From the NCBI RefSeq assembly GCF_001613225.1, contig NZ_BDBY01000069.1, forward strand, positions 1-57,277: a DNA stretch of 57,277 bases. The letters run 5' to 3'. Shown piece after piece: positions 34,123 through 41,859 of the stretch. Origin of the DNA: Nocardia pseudovaccinii NBRC 100343. GTDB lineage: Bacteria > Actinomycetota > Actinomycetes > Mycobacteriales > Mycobacteriaceae. A program made the position numbers and the translations under genes. Numbering within the stretch: the first letter of the stretch is position 1; each line of letters opens with the position of its first letter. The notes under the pieces were generated by a model. It did no database searches and was not told the origin of the DNA. It saw nothing but the letters and a program-made list of their open reading frames with translations.

Positions 34123-35727
34123 ATGGCCGCTGACGAGGAAACTTACGACGTCGTGGTAGTCGGTTCCGGCGGCGGTGGCCTGATCGGCGCCTATGCGGCC
34201 GCCGCCCGCGGACTGCGCACGCTGGTGCTGGAGAAGACCGCGCTGATCGGTGGCACGACGTCGTATTCCGGTGCGGGACTGTGGTTTCCGGGCAGCGCCC
34301 CGATTTCGCGCGCGGGCGTCGAGGATGATCCCGAGGCCGCGCGCACCTATCTGCGTGACGTTGTCGCCGACAACTCGCGCGAGCCGCTGCAGGACGCCTA
34401 CCTGCGGACCGCGCCCCAACTGATCGACGACCTCGAGCAGAACCCGCTGTTCGGGTCCTTCGCCTATCAGCCCGTGCCCGAATACTTCTTCGGACGTCCC
34501 GGATCGACCGCGACCGGGCGAACGGTGTTCCCGCAGGAAATCTCGGTCGCCGAACTCGGAGACCTCGCCCCGCTCATCCGCCGCTCCGTCCCCGAAGAGC
34601 GCTGGGGTATCGACGAAGGACCGGTGCTCGTCGGCGGCCGCGCCCTGATCGGCCGGGCGCTGAAGGCATTCCTGGCAACAGGCAACGGCTCCTACCTGCT
34701 CGAGACCGCCCTCACCGAACTGCTGGTCGAGGACGGCCGGGTCACCGGTGTGGTGGCGGTCAGCGGCGGCGAGCACCGCACATTCCGGGCGACCCGCGGC
34801 GTGATCCTGGCGGCGGGCGGATTCGAACACAACCGTGAGATGCGCGAGCAGTATTCACCCGTGCCGCTCACCGGCGAATGGTCCCACGGCGCGCCGCAGA
34901 ACACCGGGGACGCGATCCTGGCCGGCCGCGCGATCGGCGCGGCCACCGATCTGCTCGACGAGGCCTGGTACGTCCCCGGTGTCGTGCAGCCTGACGGTCG
35001 GCCTGTCTTCCATACCGGCACCCGCGGCGGCATCTGGGTCAATGCCGAGGGCGAGCGCTTCATGAACGAGACGCAGCCCTACGACCGCGCCGGGCACGAA
35101 ATGGCCCGGCTGCAACGCGAAACCGGCATTACGCACAGCACCGCGCACTGGGTATTCGACCACCGGCAGCTCGAGCGCGACGGCTTCGGCGGAGACCCGG
35201 AGCAGCCGGTGCGTCCGGAGTGGTTCGCGTCGGGCGCCCTGCGCCGCGCCGACACCCTCGAAGAATTGGCCGAACTGATCGGCGTGCCGCCGGAGAAACT
35301 GCGCAAGTCGATCGAGGAATACAACGGCTATTCGAAATCCGGTGTCGACGAACGTTTCCACCGCGGCGAGGCGCCGTGGGACCAGATGTTCCAGTACATC
35401 GTCGGTTACCCCGCCGACCCCAGGCAGAACTACCTCGTGCCGCTGGCGACCGACCTCCCCAACCCGCTGCTCATCCCCGTCGACACCCCGCCCTACTACG
35501 CGGCCACCGTCGTGCTGTCCGATATCGGAACCAAGGGTGGTCTCGTCACCGACGCGCACGCTCGCGTACTCCGCTCGGACGCAACGCCGATCGACGGTCT
35601 CTACGCGACCGGCAACACCATGGCCGCAATGTCCGGCGGCGCGTACCCCGGCGCCGGAACACCGATCGGTTCGAGCCTCGTCTTCGCTTATCTCGCCGCA
35701 CTCGACCTCGCCGGACCAACCGCTTAG
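34123..35727 (+). CDS. KstD-like FAD-dependent dehydrogenase, copy 1
   Basis: A 534-residue flavoprotein of the 3-ketosteroid delta1-dehydrogenase/fumarate reductase group. It has VVVVGSGGGGLIGAYAAAARG (FAD binding, first GxGxxG), LEKTALIGGTTSYSGAG, VILAAGGFEHN, and the C-terminal LYATGNTMAAMSGGAYPGAG. Tyr508 and the following Gly match the catalytic Tyr/Gly region of KstD. It would introduce a ring double bond. It cannot be called a steroid enzyme with certainty, because the family also acts on other cyclic ketones. AAGGAG precedes the ATG. Confidence 0.9.
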   Translation: MAADEETYDVVVVGSGGGGLIGAYAAAARGLRTLVLEKTALIGGTTSYSGAGLWFPGSAPISRAGVEDDPEAARTYLRDVVADNSREPLQDAYLRTAPQLIDDLEQNPLFGSFAYQPVPEYFFGRPGSTATGRTVFPQEISVAELGDLAPLIRRSVPEERWGIDEGPVLVGGRALIGRALKAFLATGNGSYLLETALTELLVEDGRVTGVVAVSGGEHRTFRATRGVILAAGGFEHNREMREQYSPVPLTGEWSHGAPQNTGDAILAGRAIGAATDLLDEAWYVPGVVQPDGRPVFHTGTRGGIWVNAEGERFMNETQPYDRAGHEMARLQRETGITHSTAHWVFDHRQLERDGFGGDPEQPVRPEWFASGALRRADTLEELAELIGVPPEKLRKSIEEYNGYSKSGVDERFHRGEAPWDQMFQYIVGYPADPRQNYLVPLATDLPNPLLIPVDTPPYYAATVVLSDIGTKGGLVTDAHARVLRSDATPIDGLYATGNTMAAMSGGAYPGAGTPIGSSLVFAYLAALDLAGPTA

Positions 35728-35736
35728 GAGTGGGCC

Positions 35737-36105
35737 ATGACTCGCGTAACCGAATCGACCCTGTCGGGAAGGTCGTTCCTACCTGCCGCACTCGAGATCG
35801 CTCTGCGTTGCCCAGCCCGATCGGACTACATCGAACTGCGCTTCACGACCTCGGCAGGCCCATGGCAGTGGTGCTTCCCCGAACCGCAGCACCGAAACGC
35901 CGACCCGAGCGCCGCCACCTCGATCGCGCTGGCATTCGGGCGATACGGCGCACAGGCGCATCTGATTCGAGCAGGCGAACTAGGTCCAGCCCTCCCGAGC
36001 TCCGCGGCCCTGCCACTTATCCTCGCCGACGCCCGAATCCTGGTCGAGCGCAGACTGATCACCCCCGGCCTATTCCCCGTCTCCGCTAAAGGCCCTGCTG
36101 CATAA
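35737..36105 (+). CDS. hypothetical protein
   Basis: A 122-residue protein I do not recognise. It has no signal peptide or membrane helix. It is Trp/Phe-containing in the middle (GPWQWCFPEP) and mostly alpha/beta in composition. GGAGTGG precedes the ATG, nine bases after the stop of the KstD-like gene, so it is probably co-transcribed. Codon use matches its neighbours, supporting a real gene. Confidence 0.65.
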   Translation: MTRVTESTLSGRSFLPAALEIALRCPARSDYIELRFTTSAGPWQWCFPEPQHRNADPSAATSIALAFGRYGAQAHLIRAGELGPALPSSAALPLILADARILVERRLITPGLFPVSAKGPAA

Positions 36106-36165
36106 TGAAATACGGTCGTTGCCCGGTACTCGTCACGGGCAACGCACCGGGCTTCAGGAGAGAAG

Positions 36166-36885
36166 ATGGCTACATTCGTTCTGGTCCACGGCGGCGGGCA
36201 CGGAGGCTGGTGTTATCAACGGGTGGCACGGTTGCTTTCGAATGCGGGGCACAACGTGTATTCACCGACACTGTCCGGCCTGGCCGAGCGATCACACCTA
36301 CCGCTGGGCGATATCGGTCTCGACACCCACGTCCAGGACGTCGCGTCGTTATTACACTACGAGGACCTTCACGACGTGATCCTGGTCGGGCACAGTTACG
36401 GCGGCATGGTGATCACCGGCGCCGCCGACCGAGTCACCGACCGCATCCGCTCATTGGTCTATCTGGACGCGGCCAACCCGGTCAACGGTCAATCACTGGT
36501 CGACGTAGCCGGGCCGATCATCGAGGCGACCCGCCCTCTCGGCACAGTCCTCGACGGCGTGGAGTTGGTGCTGTTACCGACCGAGGACGCCCCCTTGTTC
36601 TACGGAGTCACCGATCCCGCAGACATGGAGTGGATGCAGACGCGATTGACCGCCCACCCATGGCGGTGTTTCGAGGAGAAACTCGAACTGCGCAACGAGG
36701 ACGCCCTATGGGCACTGCCTCAGTACCACATCATCTGCACCTCAACCCTGGCCACGCGCGACCCGGGACTCATCCAGCAGGCACGCGCCGCAGGCTGTCT
36801 GTGGGACATCGACACCGGGCACGATCTGATGATCACCGAACCGCGAGCGGTGACCGACGCGCTCCTCGAGATCGCCGCCACATAG
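36166..36885 (+). CDS. alpha/beta-hydrolase
   Basis: A 239-residue alpha/beta-hydrolase of the small esterase type. FVLVHGGGHGGWCY is the oxyanion loop, the nucleophile elbow GHSYGG has Ser near residue 79, and the catalytic His is in IDTGHDLMITEP. The likely acid is one of the Asp residues before the last strand. It may hydrolyse an ester, lactone or ring-cleavage product. It is the last gene of the KstD-like unit; AGGAG precedes the ATG. Confidence 0.9.
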   Translation: MATFVLVHGGGHGGWCYQRVARLLSNAGHNVYSPTLSGLAERSHLPLGDIGLDTHVQDVASLLHYEDLHDVILVGHSYGGMVITGAADRVTDRIRSLVYLDAANPVNGQSLVDVAGPIIEATRPLGTVLDGVELVLLPTEDAPLFYGVTDPADMEWMQTRLTAHPWRCFEEKLELRNEDALWALPQYHIICTSTLATRDPGLIQQARAAGCLWDIDTGHDLMITEPRAVTDALLEIAAT

Positions 36886-37218
36886 ACGAGGTCCGAAGCC
36901 ATACGTTGGGATACCACTGCACGATGCGGCGAAGACGATCGATCGCGGCCAGATCGTCTGCGCGGCAACCGTTGTCGTGATCTATGGCGCACTCGGTCTG
37001 GACACGTACAGCGCTGTCTCCTCCGGATAGCGCGTTCACGCTCCCTTTCAATTGCGGATGCACTATTCGCCCCGAAGTCGGGCTTCGCGTTCTCGTTTCG
37101 AACGTTCGCGCTGCAGATGTGTCGACCGTTCCCGCTCCGAGTCGGCAAACGTTCGCGCATGGTCGACGTCGATTCTGAAGTCGTTGCTGAATTACCCGAG
37201 CAAGCACCGGCGATGCTA
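36886..37218. other. gene-free boundary region
   Basis: I see no supported gene. Composition becomes less GC-rich and the frames lack coding bias. This spacer separates the catabolic genes from the block of small unknown genes and the XRE regulator. Confidence 0.5.
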
Positions 37219-37503
37219 CTACTGATTTAGCCAGGGCGGCCGCCTGATCGGCGTAGCCCGCACCGGCGGCACGACGTCCTGTATCCGAGGCAATACCTCC
37301 GTCTCGTGCTCATCCACCTGTACCTCTGGGACTGAGGGCGGCCGTGGTGGCCGTGGTGGCCGTGGTGGCCGTGGTGGCCGTGGTGGCCGTGGTGGCCGTG
37401 GTGGCCGTGGTGGCCGTGGTGGCCGTGAAGAGGTTTCAGCGGCGGAATGCGCTTCTGCCTCCAGGTATCGCTCTGCGTCGCAACTGTGACGGGTATCGGA
37501 CAT
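37219..37503 (-). CDS. proline/arginine-repeat protein (doubtful)
   Basis: A possible 94-residue protein starting MSDTRHSCDAERYLEAEA. It then has ten PPR tripeptides encoded by a 9-bp minisatellite, and a tail ending PPWLNQ. The frame was chosen because both flanks look codon-like; another frame would read HGH repeats. No good ribosome-binding site is visible. It could be a low-complexity tail protein or non-coding. Confidence 0.35.
   Translation of the reverse strand: MSDTRHSCDAERYLEAEAHSAAETSSRPPRPPRPPRPPRPPRPPRPPRPPRPPRPPSVPEVQVDEHETEVLPRIQDVVPPVRATPIRRPPWLNQ
37340..37426. repeat. 9-bp minisatellite, about 9.7 copies
   Basis: The unit GGCCGTGGT is repeated nine times exactly, followed by a partial copy. 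A 9-bp unit keeps the reading frame on either strand when copies are gained or lost. Confidence 0.95.
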
Positions 37504-37625
37504 GAACTCAGGCCTGGACGGAACGTCAATTCCCTTCCACCACAACCTAATCCGAAGGCTTGATGCTGCCGTGAAGAACACCGAGGCTGGCCAGAGGATG
37601 GGGACAAGATGCAGCGACATGTTGG

Positions 37626-37838
37626 CTAGTCGTCCTCGGCCAGCAGCAAAAGATACGCCGCCTCCAAGTGCACGATGCACTCGTCCGGGTGGTGGAACCG
37701 GTGGATCTGCCGAAGCTCCCGAGCGCGCTCAACCGTCAACTCCATCAGCGAGACCTGGCACATGAACTCGGCGAGCTTGCCGTCTGCTGACACAAATGTC
37801 CTGTGGCTCGGGGGATCTGACGTCCCGTCGTGACTCAT
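37626..37838 (-). CDS. small hypothetical protein
   Basis: A 70-residue protein, MSHDGTSDPPSHRTFV at the N-terminus, rich in His and acidic residues, ending LLLLAEDD. I recognise no family. It follows the 154-residue unknown gene by 12 bases in the same direction, suggesting one operon of small proteins typical of actinobacterial XRE-regulator loci. Confidence 0.6.
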   Translation of the reverse strand: MSHDGTSDPPSHRTFVSADGKLAEFMCQVSLMELTVERARELRQIHRFHHPDECIVHLEAAYLLLLAEDD

Positions 37839-37850
37839 TACGTCACCCGC

Positions 37851-38315
37851 TCACATATCCGGTGGCAGGCGTCTGCCCTCGGCAAGCTCCGTAATCAGGA
37901 AGTTGTAGGCGTCGCTCATCCGCGCGACCCGGAAGGCGTCTTCATGCGCCTGACTGTTGATGTAGCTCAACCACAGTTCGGCCATTCGGGAAATGACGAG
38001 GCCAACGGTCTCGGTATGCCAGACGCCTGATACATGCTGGCGCCCCTGTAGGGCGGTGGCGACTGAGCGGTCAATGGCCGTGGCGAGAGAGGCGAGGGAA
38101 GACTCTGCTGCAGTGAAGTCGCCGACAGCTCGGCGAAGTTCATTGCCGGACATGCCGTCCGGCTGCTGCATTCGTCGGATCGCTTCCTTGCGCTTGTGAT
38201 GGATCGGGATCATCCGCGAGGCTGCGTCGATCACACTCGTCAGCGCTGCGTTGCCCTCTCCGCGAAATGCCTTGTGCAGTTGTTCCGCATTGGGGAGCAT
38301 CACATCAACCGTCAT
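37851..38315 (-). CDS. hypothetical protein
   Basis: A 154-residue, predominantly helical protein (MTVDVMLPNAEQLHKAF and onward, with SYINSQAHEDAFRVARMSDA near the end). It has no membrane segment or known motif. AAGGGACA precedes the ATG. It is probably co-transcribed with the 70-residue gene downstream and the short Cys-containing gene upstream. Confidence 0.7.
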   Translation of the reverse strand: MTVDVMLPNAEQLHKAFRGEGNAALTSVIDAASRMIPIHHKRKEAIRRMQQPDGMSGNELRRAVGDFTAAESSLASLATAIDRSVATALQGRQHVSGVWHTETVGLVISRMAELWLSYINSQAHEDAFRVARMSDAYNFLITELAEGRRLPPDM

Positions 38316-38328
38316 GGTGGACTGTCCC

Positions 38329-38442
38329 TTACCGCGGTTTGCTTGCGAAGGGAACGGCGCAGCAGGCTGTCACCAAAGCCCGAAGTGCGGCAGCCTTTCT
38401 CGGGCAGCGCTTGGCGCGGCAGGTGACATGAAAATGCATCAT
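38329..38442 (-). CDS. very small Cys-motif protein
   Basis: A 37-residue product, HFHVTCRAKRCPRKAAALRA being its core; C-x5-C with basic residues recalls short unknown proteins common in actinobacteria. GAGGTG lies seven bases before the ATG at 38442. An in-frame upstream ATG at 38541, also with an AAAGG, would give 70 residues. It ends 13 bases before the next gene. Confidence 0.45.
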   Translation of the reverse strand: MMHFHVTCRAKRCPRKAAALRALVTACCAVPFASKPR

Positions 38443-38603
38443 GCGCTGCACCTCGGAAACGCAAAAGCTGTCTGGTACCTGATGACTTACTTGCTCGGCC
38501 TGAGCGGCACACTGGTGGATAGAGAAGATATTGAATGGCATCGGTGATGCGCCTTTCAACTGACGCGGCGGGGGCAAAGGCACCCGGCACCAAGGGCCTT
38601 CGC

Positions 38604-38631
38604 CACCTTCCCCAGCTCTCTGGGGAAGGTG
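38604..38631. terminator. 12-bp-stem hairpin
   Basis: CACCTTCCCCAG (38604-38615) and CTGGGGAAGGTG (38620-38631) pair perfectly over a 4-base loop. It could be a terminator or an element of the small-gene operon promoter. Confidence 0.5.
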
Positions 38632-38698
38632 CGCCGCCTCAGGAAAAACGGCGTCGACTTGGTACCGGGTACAGGTCTAACCGTGCCTGTTGGGCTGA

Positions 38699-38765
38699 TT
38701 TCGGCGCGATCGTATAGCGGTGGGGTACCGTTGGGGTAATGACCGCATTTTCCCAGTTCAGACGG
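38699..38765 (+). repeat. promoter-region repeat, copy A
   Basis: TTTCGGCGCGATCGTATAGC and onward through GGTGGGGTA closely matches 39612-39677, the upstream region of the XRE regulator. The similarity fades after about 65 bases, with no regulator gene behind it here. Confidence 0.7.
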
Positions 38766-38853
38766 TTAATTCTCAATTCAACGCTATGGTCGACGATTGG
38801 AATTACCCAACGTACGCAACTTATTTGGCGCAAGGCGGCCTGCGACATGGAAA

Positions 38854-38881
38854 AGCCCGCCAGCTATACAGCTGGCGGGCT
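38854..38881 (-). terminator. rho-independent terminator of DUF6968-like gene
   Basis: AGCCCGCCAGCT and AGCTGGCGGGCT form a perfect 12-bp stem with loop ATAC. On the minus strand a TTTT run overlaps the end of the stem. It is 21 bases beyond the stop at 38903. Confidence 0.85.
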
Positions 38882-38902
38882 CGCGTTGTGCGTCGGTGTG
38901 GA

Positions 38903-39199
38903 CTACCGCGCAGTGCGAGGAAATCCTAGATCCGAACTGCCGACGAAGGTGAATGCGTCACCGCTGGCGGCCAGCACATCGCCAATTCGCGCCAGCGTCA
39001 ACGTGAGTGCCTGGACGGAATCGACCCCGACCGTGTAGCCCTCCTCCAGCAGCTCTTTTCCGCTGATCCGGAAAGGGCAGAAATAATCCTCGCTCTCCAG
39101 ATACGACTGCGGCGAACCGATCTCGACCGTGACAGGTTCGTCGCCTCGATGCAGTGTTCGGACGGCAATCGGCTCGCCCAACTCCCAGCTGATCGGCAT
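38903..39199 (-). CDS. DUF6968-like protein
   Basis: A 98-residue protein with the order VEIGSPQSY, EDYFCPFRISG and GVDSVQALTLTLARIGDVLA, ending DLGFPR. This matches my memory of the small actinobacterial DUF6968 family; the family name is tentative and the function unknown. It begins nine bases after the stop of the secreted-protein gene and ends at a strong terminator, so the two form a short operon. Confidence 0.75.
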   Translation of the reverse strand: MPISWELGEPIAVRTLHRGDEPVTVEIGSPQSYLESEDYFCPFRISGKELLEEGYTVGVDSVQALTLTLARIGDVLAASGDAFTFVGSSDLGFPRTAR

Positions 39200-39208
39200 C
39201 TGACAATC

Positions 39209-39553
39209 CTATGCCGTCTGTGGGGGCAGCGTGGCATACGGCAGCGTGAGTGTGGCCCAACGGAAGGGATTGTGTTTGCCTGCAAGGCAATCGGCGTACC
39301 ACTGGGCTATCAGTTCGTAGCACTCTCGCCGCCTATCCGAGGTGCTGAAGCGCGCTTGACAGCCGGGGATGAGTTCGTCGTAATACTGGTGCTCGCACCA
39401 CTCTTTGACGGATTCCGGCACACCGGTATGCACCACGACCGTGGCAGTACAGCGGGCAGGCGTTGGTGTGGCCGATCCGTCCCCGATGCCAATGAGTACC
39501 GATCCAGTCAGAGCTGCGGCCAGGAGACAAACGCGAAAGATGTTGCGAAGCAT
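39209..39553 (-). CDS. small secreted Cys-rich protein
   Basis: A 114-residue protein with a Sec signal peptide: basic MLRNIFR, hydrophobic VCLLAAALTGSVLIGI, and a probable cleavage after GDGSA near residue 28. The mature part has five Cys, in ARCTATV, EWCEHQ, PGCQAR, RECYEL and ADCLAG, suggesting disulfides outside the cell. AAGGGGGA precedes the ATG. The function is unknown. Confidence 0.75.
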   Translation of the reverse strand: MLRNIFRVCLLAAALTGSVLIGIGDGSATPTPARCTATVVVHTGVPESVKEWCEHQYYDELIPGCQARFSTSDRRRECYELIAQWYADCLAGKHNPFRWATLTLPYATLPPQTA

Positions 39554-39611
39554 GGGAAATCCCCCTTCGAGAGCTGTCGGTGTTACCTCCTAAGGGTCGC
39601 GGTGCGGGCGT

Positions 39612-39677
39612 TTTCGGCGCGATCGTGTATCGGTGGGGTAGTGTTTGGCTACCGTGTGTGTTTGCCCAGGTCAGGCG
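39612..39677 (+). repeat. promoter-region repeat, copy B (XRE regulator promoter)
   Basis: TTTCGGCGCGATCGTGTATC and onward, the partner of copy A at 38699. It ends 20 bases before the XRE start, so it probably contains that promoter or its operator. Confidence 0.65.
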
Positions 39678-39696
39678 ACGTAACGTAGGTGGGGCC

Positions 39697-41127
39697 ATGG
39701 TGAGAGGGCGGGAGTGGACCGGGTTCGAGGCGGCGGCGCTGCAGGAAGCTATGCGGCGATCAGTCCGCGATTTTGCCGTGCTACTCGGCATCGAGACCAC
39801 CACGGTTATCAACTGGCGGACAGGTTTGGGTGCGGTCAAGCCGCGTTCAAACACTCAGGCGATTCTCGACACCACGCTTGACCAGCGTGCGACGGTTGAC
39901 GATCGTGCCCGGTTCGAGCAAATTTTGGTCGAGGGCGAAGCCTCCTGGCGAGAGCGGCACCAAGCGCTTCGCCGAAAGGAAGCGACAAAACATCAGCTGA
40001 CCAGCTACGATCCGCCTCGAAACCCGACCAGCCCGTTTGTTGGTACGACCGTGCCGACTACTGTGGAGGACAGCCACCCCGCCATACCCGGCGGTGACTA
40101 CCCCACGGAGATTACGGACATGAACCGACGCGAACTGTTGCGGCTCCTCAGCATCGCCACAACCGCGCTTGTCACGCCGGTGGTTGTCGACTGGGATCGC
40201 GTGCAGTTCACGGTGGCGTCGGGCCATGTCGACGCTGGCGTCCTCGATCAGTACGCCAGCCTCAATCGGTTGCTCTGGAAGAACTACGGCGAGGCGGAGA
40301 CGAAGGCGGCGATCTTCAGTGCTGCTCGTGAACACCTGACCGTCCTGGTTGACGGGCTCCGCAGTTCCCATAGCGCCAAGCTCGGCCGTCGTCAGCTCGA
40401 ACTGATCGCTGACGCTCTCCAACTGACCGGCGAAATTTTGCTCGACGGCAACCACTTGACGGAAGCTGCCCACTGCTATGCCTTGTCCGGCACATTCGCG
40501 GCCAACGCTCGCGCCCACGATCTGTGGGCCTGCGCGTTGACGCGCCATGCTTACATCGGCATTTTCGACAACAGATTTGATGATGCTCTGCCGCTGGTGG
40601 AGGAGGCGGCCGAGGTGGCTCGTCGGGGCGACAGTCTTCTCCCAACGCGCTATTGGATCGAGAGTGTGCGAGCCCAAGTCCAGGCGGGGCGAGGCGAGGC
40701 CGACGAATGCCAGCGTGCCTTCGACGCGGCCCGGGGAGTGCTCGAACTGGGTGAGACGCCATCGCTGGGCTGGCTACGCTTCTCGGGGGCACGCATCGAC
40801 GAAGAGCAAGCCAGCTGCCTGATTCAACTTGGCCAACCCGAGCCGGCCGAACGCATCCTGACACCGCTTCTGGAGCGTCCGCTGTCCACACGACGCCGGG
40901 CCAGTGTGCTCATTGACTTGGCCGCAGCCGGGGCACTTCGGGGTGATCCAGTGCAAACAGTGTCGTACGGCAGCGCGAGTGTCGACATCGCTCGTCGCAC
41001 CCGGTCTGGATACCTCTGGCGACGGCTCGAGCAGTTGCGGCCACGTCTAGGTGAATTACAAGCCGATCGTCATGTGGCCCACCTGGAGCGTGAAATAACT
41101 AGGCTGGCAACGTCATCCACACACTGA
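39697..41127 (+). CDS. XRE-type regulator with TPR-like C-terminal domain
   Basis: A 476-residue protein. The N-terminal helix-turn-helix is RRSVRDFAVLLGIETTTVIN (about residues 19-38). A linker with NRRELLRLLSIATTALV follows, then a long helical domain of TPR-like repeats (LELIADALQLTGEILLDG, then HCYALSGTFAANA). This is the layout common in Nocardia and Streptomyces regulators of unknown targets. GGTGGGG precedes the ATG at 39697. The RyR-like gene follows closely and is probably its operon partner. Confidence 0.85.
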   Translation: MVRGREWTGFEAAALQEAMRRSVRDFAVLLGIETTTVINWRTGLGAVKPRSNTQAILDTTLDQRATVDDRARFEQILVEGEASWRERHQALRRKEATKHQLTSYDPPRNPTSPFVGTTVPTTVEDSHPAIPGGDYPTEITDMNRRELLRLLSIATTALVTPVVVDWDRVQFTVASGHVDAGVLDQYASLNRLLWKNYGEAETKAAIFSAAREHLTVLVDGLRSSHSAKLGRRQLELIADALQLTGEILLDGNHLTEAAHCYALSGTFAANARAHDLWACALTRHAYIGIFDNRFDDALPLVEEAAEVARRGDSLLPTRYWIESVRAQVQAGRGEADECQRAFDAARGVLELGETPSLGWLRFSGARIDEEQASCLIQLGQPEPAERILTPLLERPLSTRRRASVLIDLAAAGALRGDPVQTVSYGSASVDIARRTRSGYLWRRLEQLRPRLGELQADRHVAHLEREITRLATSSTH

Positions 41128-41138
41128 TGAGGAGCACT

Positions 41139-41534
41139 GTGAGTAGCGCAAACGATCACGGCGGCAAGGTCTTTCGCGAAGCGTGGATCACCGGCGTCAC
41201 CACTCATTACCCCGGTACGCCGAAGGACAGTTACATCACGCCGTGGGAGAACACGCCGGAATGGGAGCGTGCCAGTGCGGCGGCGGTCTACCGTCAAGTG
41301 GTCGACTTCATCAAGCTCACCGATGGCGCCACGACCCGTTTGAACCCAGAGTTGAAAGGGCAATTTGTCGCGATCTGCTGGATCGGACAAATTCTGGCGC
41401 GTATCCCAGACCCGAAACCGGGCTACATCGCGCCTTGGGATCAACTGCCTGAGTGGCAGCAGAAAACCGATGTCGGCGTCTTCGAGGCGATCGAGCGCGA
41501 CGTGACAGCGTCCGAGGCTGCGACCAATTCGTAG
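41139..41534 (+). CDS. small protein with two RyR-like PW-PEW motifs
   Basis: A 131-residue protein in which YITPWENTPEWERASAAAVY and YIAPWDQLPEWQQKTDVGVF are two copies of the same motif, at about residues 35 and 95. The P-W-x-x-L/T-P-E-W pattern recalls the RyR domain found in bacterial and phage proteins. The GTG at 41139 is chosen because GAGGAG lies just upstream; it is 11 bases after the XRE stop. The function is unknown. Confidence 0.75.
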   Translation: MSSANDHGGKVFREAWITGVTTHYPGTPKDSYITPWENTPEWERASAAAVYRQVVDFIKLTDGATTRLNPELKGQFVAICWIGQILARIPDPKPGYIAPWDQLPEWQQKTDVGVFEAIERDVTASEAATNS

Positions 41535-41537
41535 TGG

Positions 41538-41846
41538 TCAATCCGATGCTGGGAGCGGCCGGGCTTCCTTGAGCACCAGCACCTCACCATTTATGGCCGG
41601 GACACCGGGACCTGGCTTAGTGCAGAGCAATTCGACTGTTGCATCAGCGTTGGTGTAGCGCTTGCCGATAGCAGTGCCACCGTTGGACGCGTTCGGGGTG
41701 GAGCCGTACTTTTCCGCGGCGGAGAGGACTGCGGGAGCGCCACCGATGGTGAGTTCGATTGGATCGGCGGGGACTTTGACAACAATCAGCTCTGTTGAAT
41801 CGACTGCGCTGAAGACGCGGGTGCCGGGTTTCAGGGATAGGGGCAT
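41538..41846 (-). CDS. small conserved protein of unknown function, copy 2 (CoA-ligase partner)
   Basis: A 102-residue relative of the protein at 20686-20997, sharing GKRY, VELLCTK, the NG turn and the terminal PLPASD. It is encoded 13 bases downstream of a CoA ligase that is itself the relative of the ligase beside copy 1; the gene order is inverted between the two loci. GGGAGAA precedes the ATG. This repeated pairing is the only functional clue. Confidence 0.85.
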   Translation of the reverse strand: MPLSLKPGTRVFSAVDSTELIVVKVPADPIELTIGGAPAVLSAAEKYGSTPNASNGGTAIGKRYTNADATVELLCTKPGPGVPAINGEVLVLKEARPLPASD

Positions 41847-41859
41847 GGGTTCTCCCTCT

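Larger units (their letters stand above)
38542..38902. other. gene-free stretch with hairpins and a promoter-like repeat
   Basis: It contains a perfect 12-bp-stem hairpin, a partial copy of the XRE regulator promoter region, and the terminator of the convergent DUF6968-like gene. Short frames here show no coding bias. Confidence 0.5.

Noticed and set aside
34123..35727. Naming the flavoprotein kstD outright
   Set aside because: Family motifs fit, but no sterol-specific neighbour set (kshAB, hsa order, mce) is present, so only KstD-like is justified.
37340..37426. Possible CRISPR array
   Set aside because: Units are 9 bp, head-to-tail and without spacers; it is a minisatellite.
37227..37607. 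Alternative frame giving a His-Gly-His repeat metal-binding protein
   Set aside because: The flanking residues in this frame are Arg/Ser/Cys-rich shadow-like sequence; the Pro-Pro-Arg frame has better codon choice, though neither is secure.
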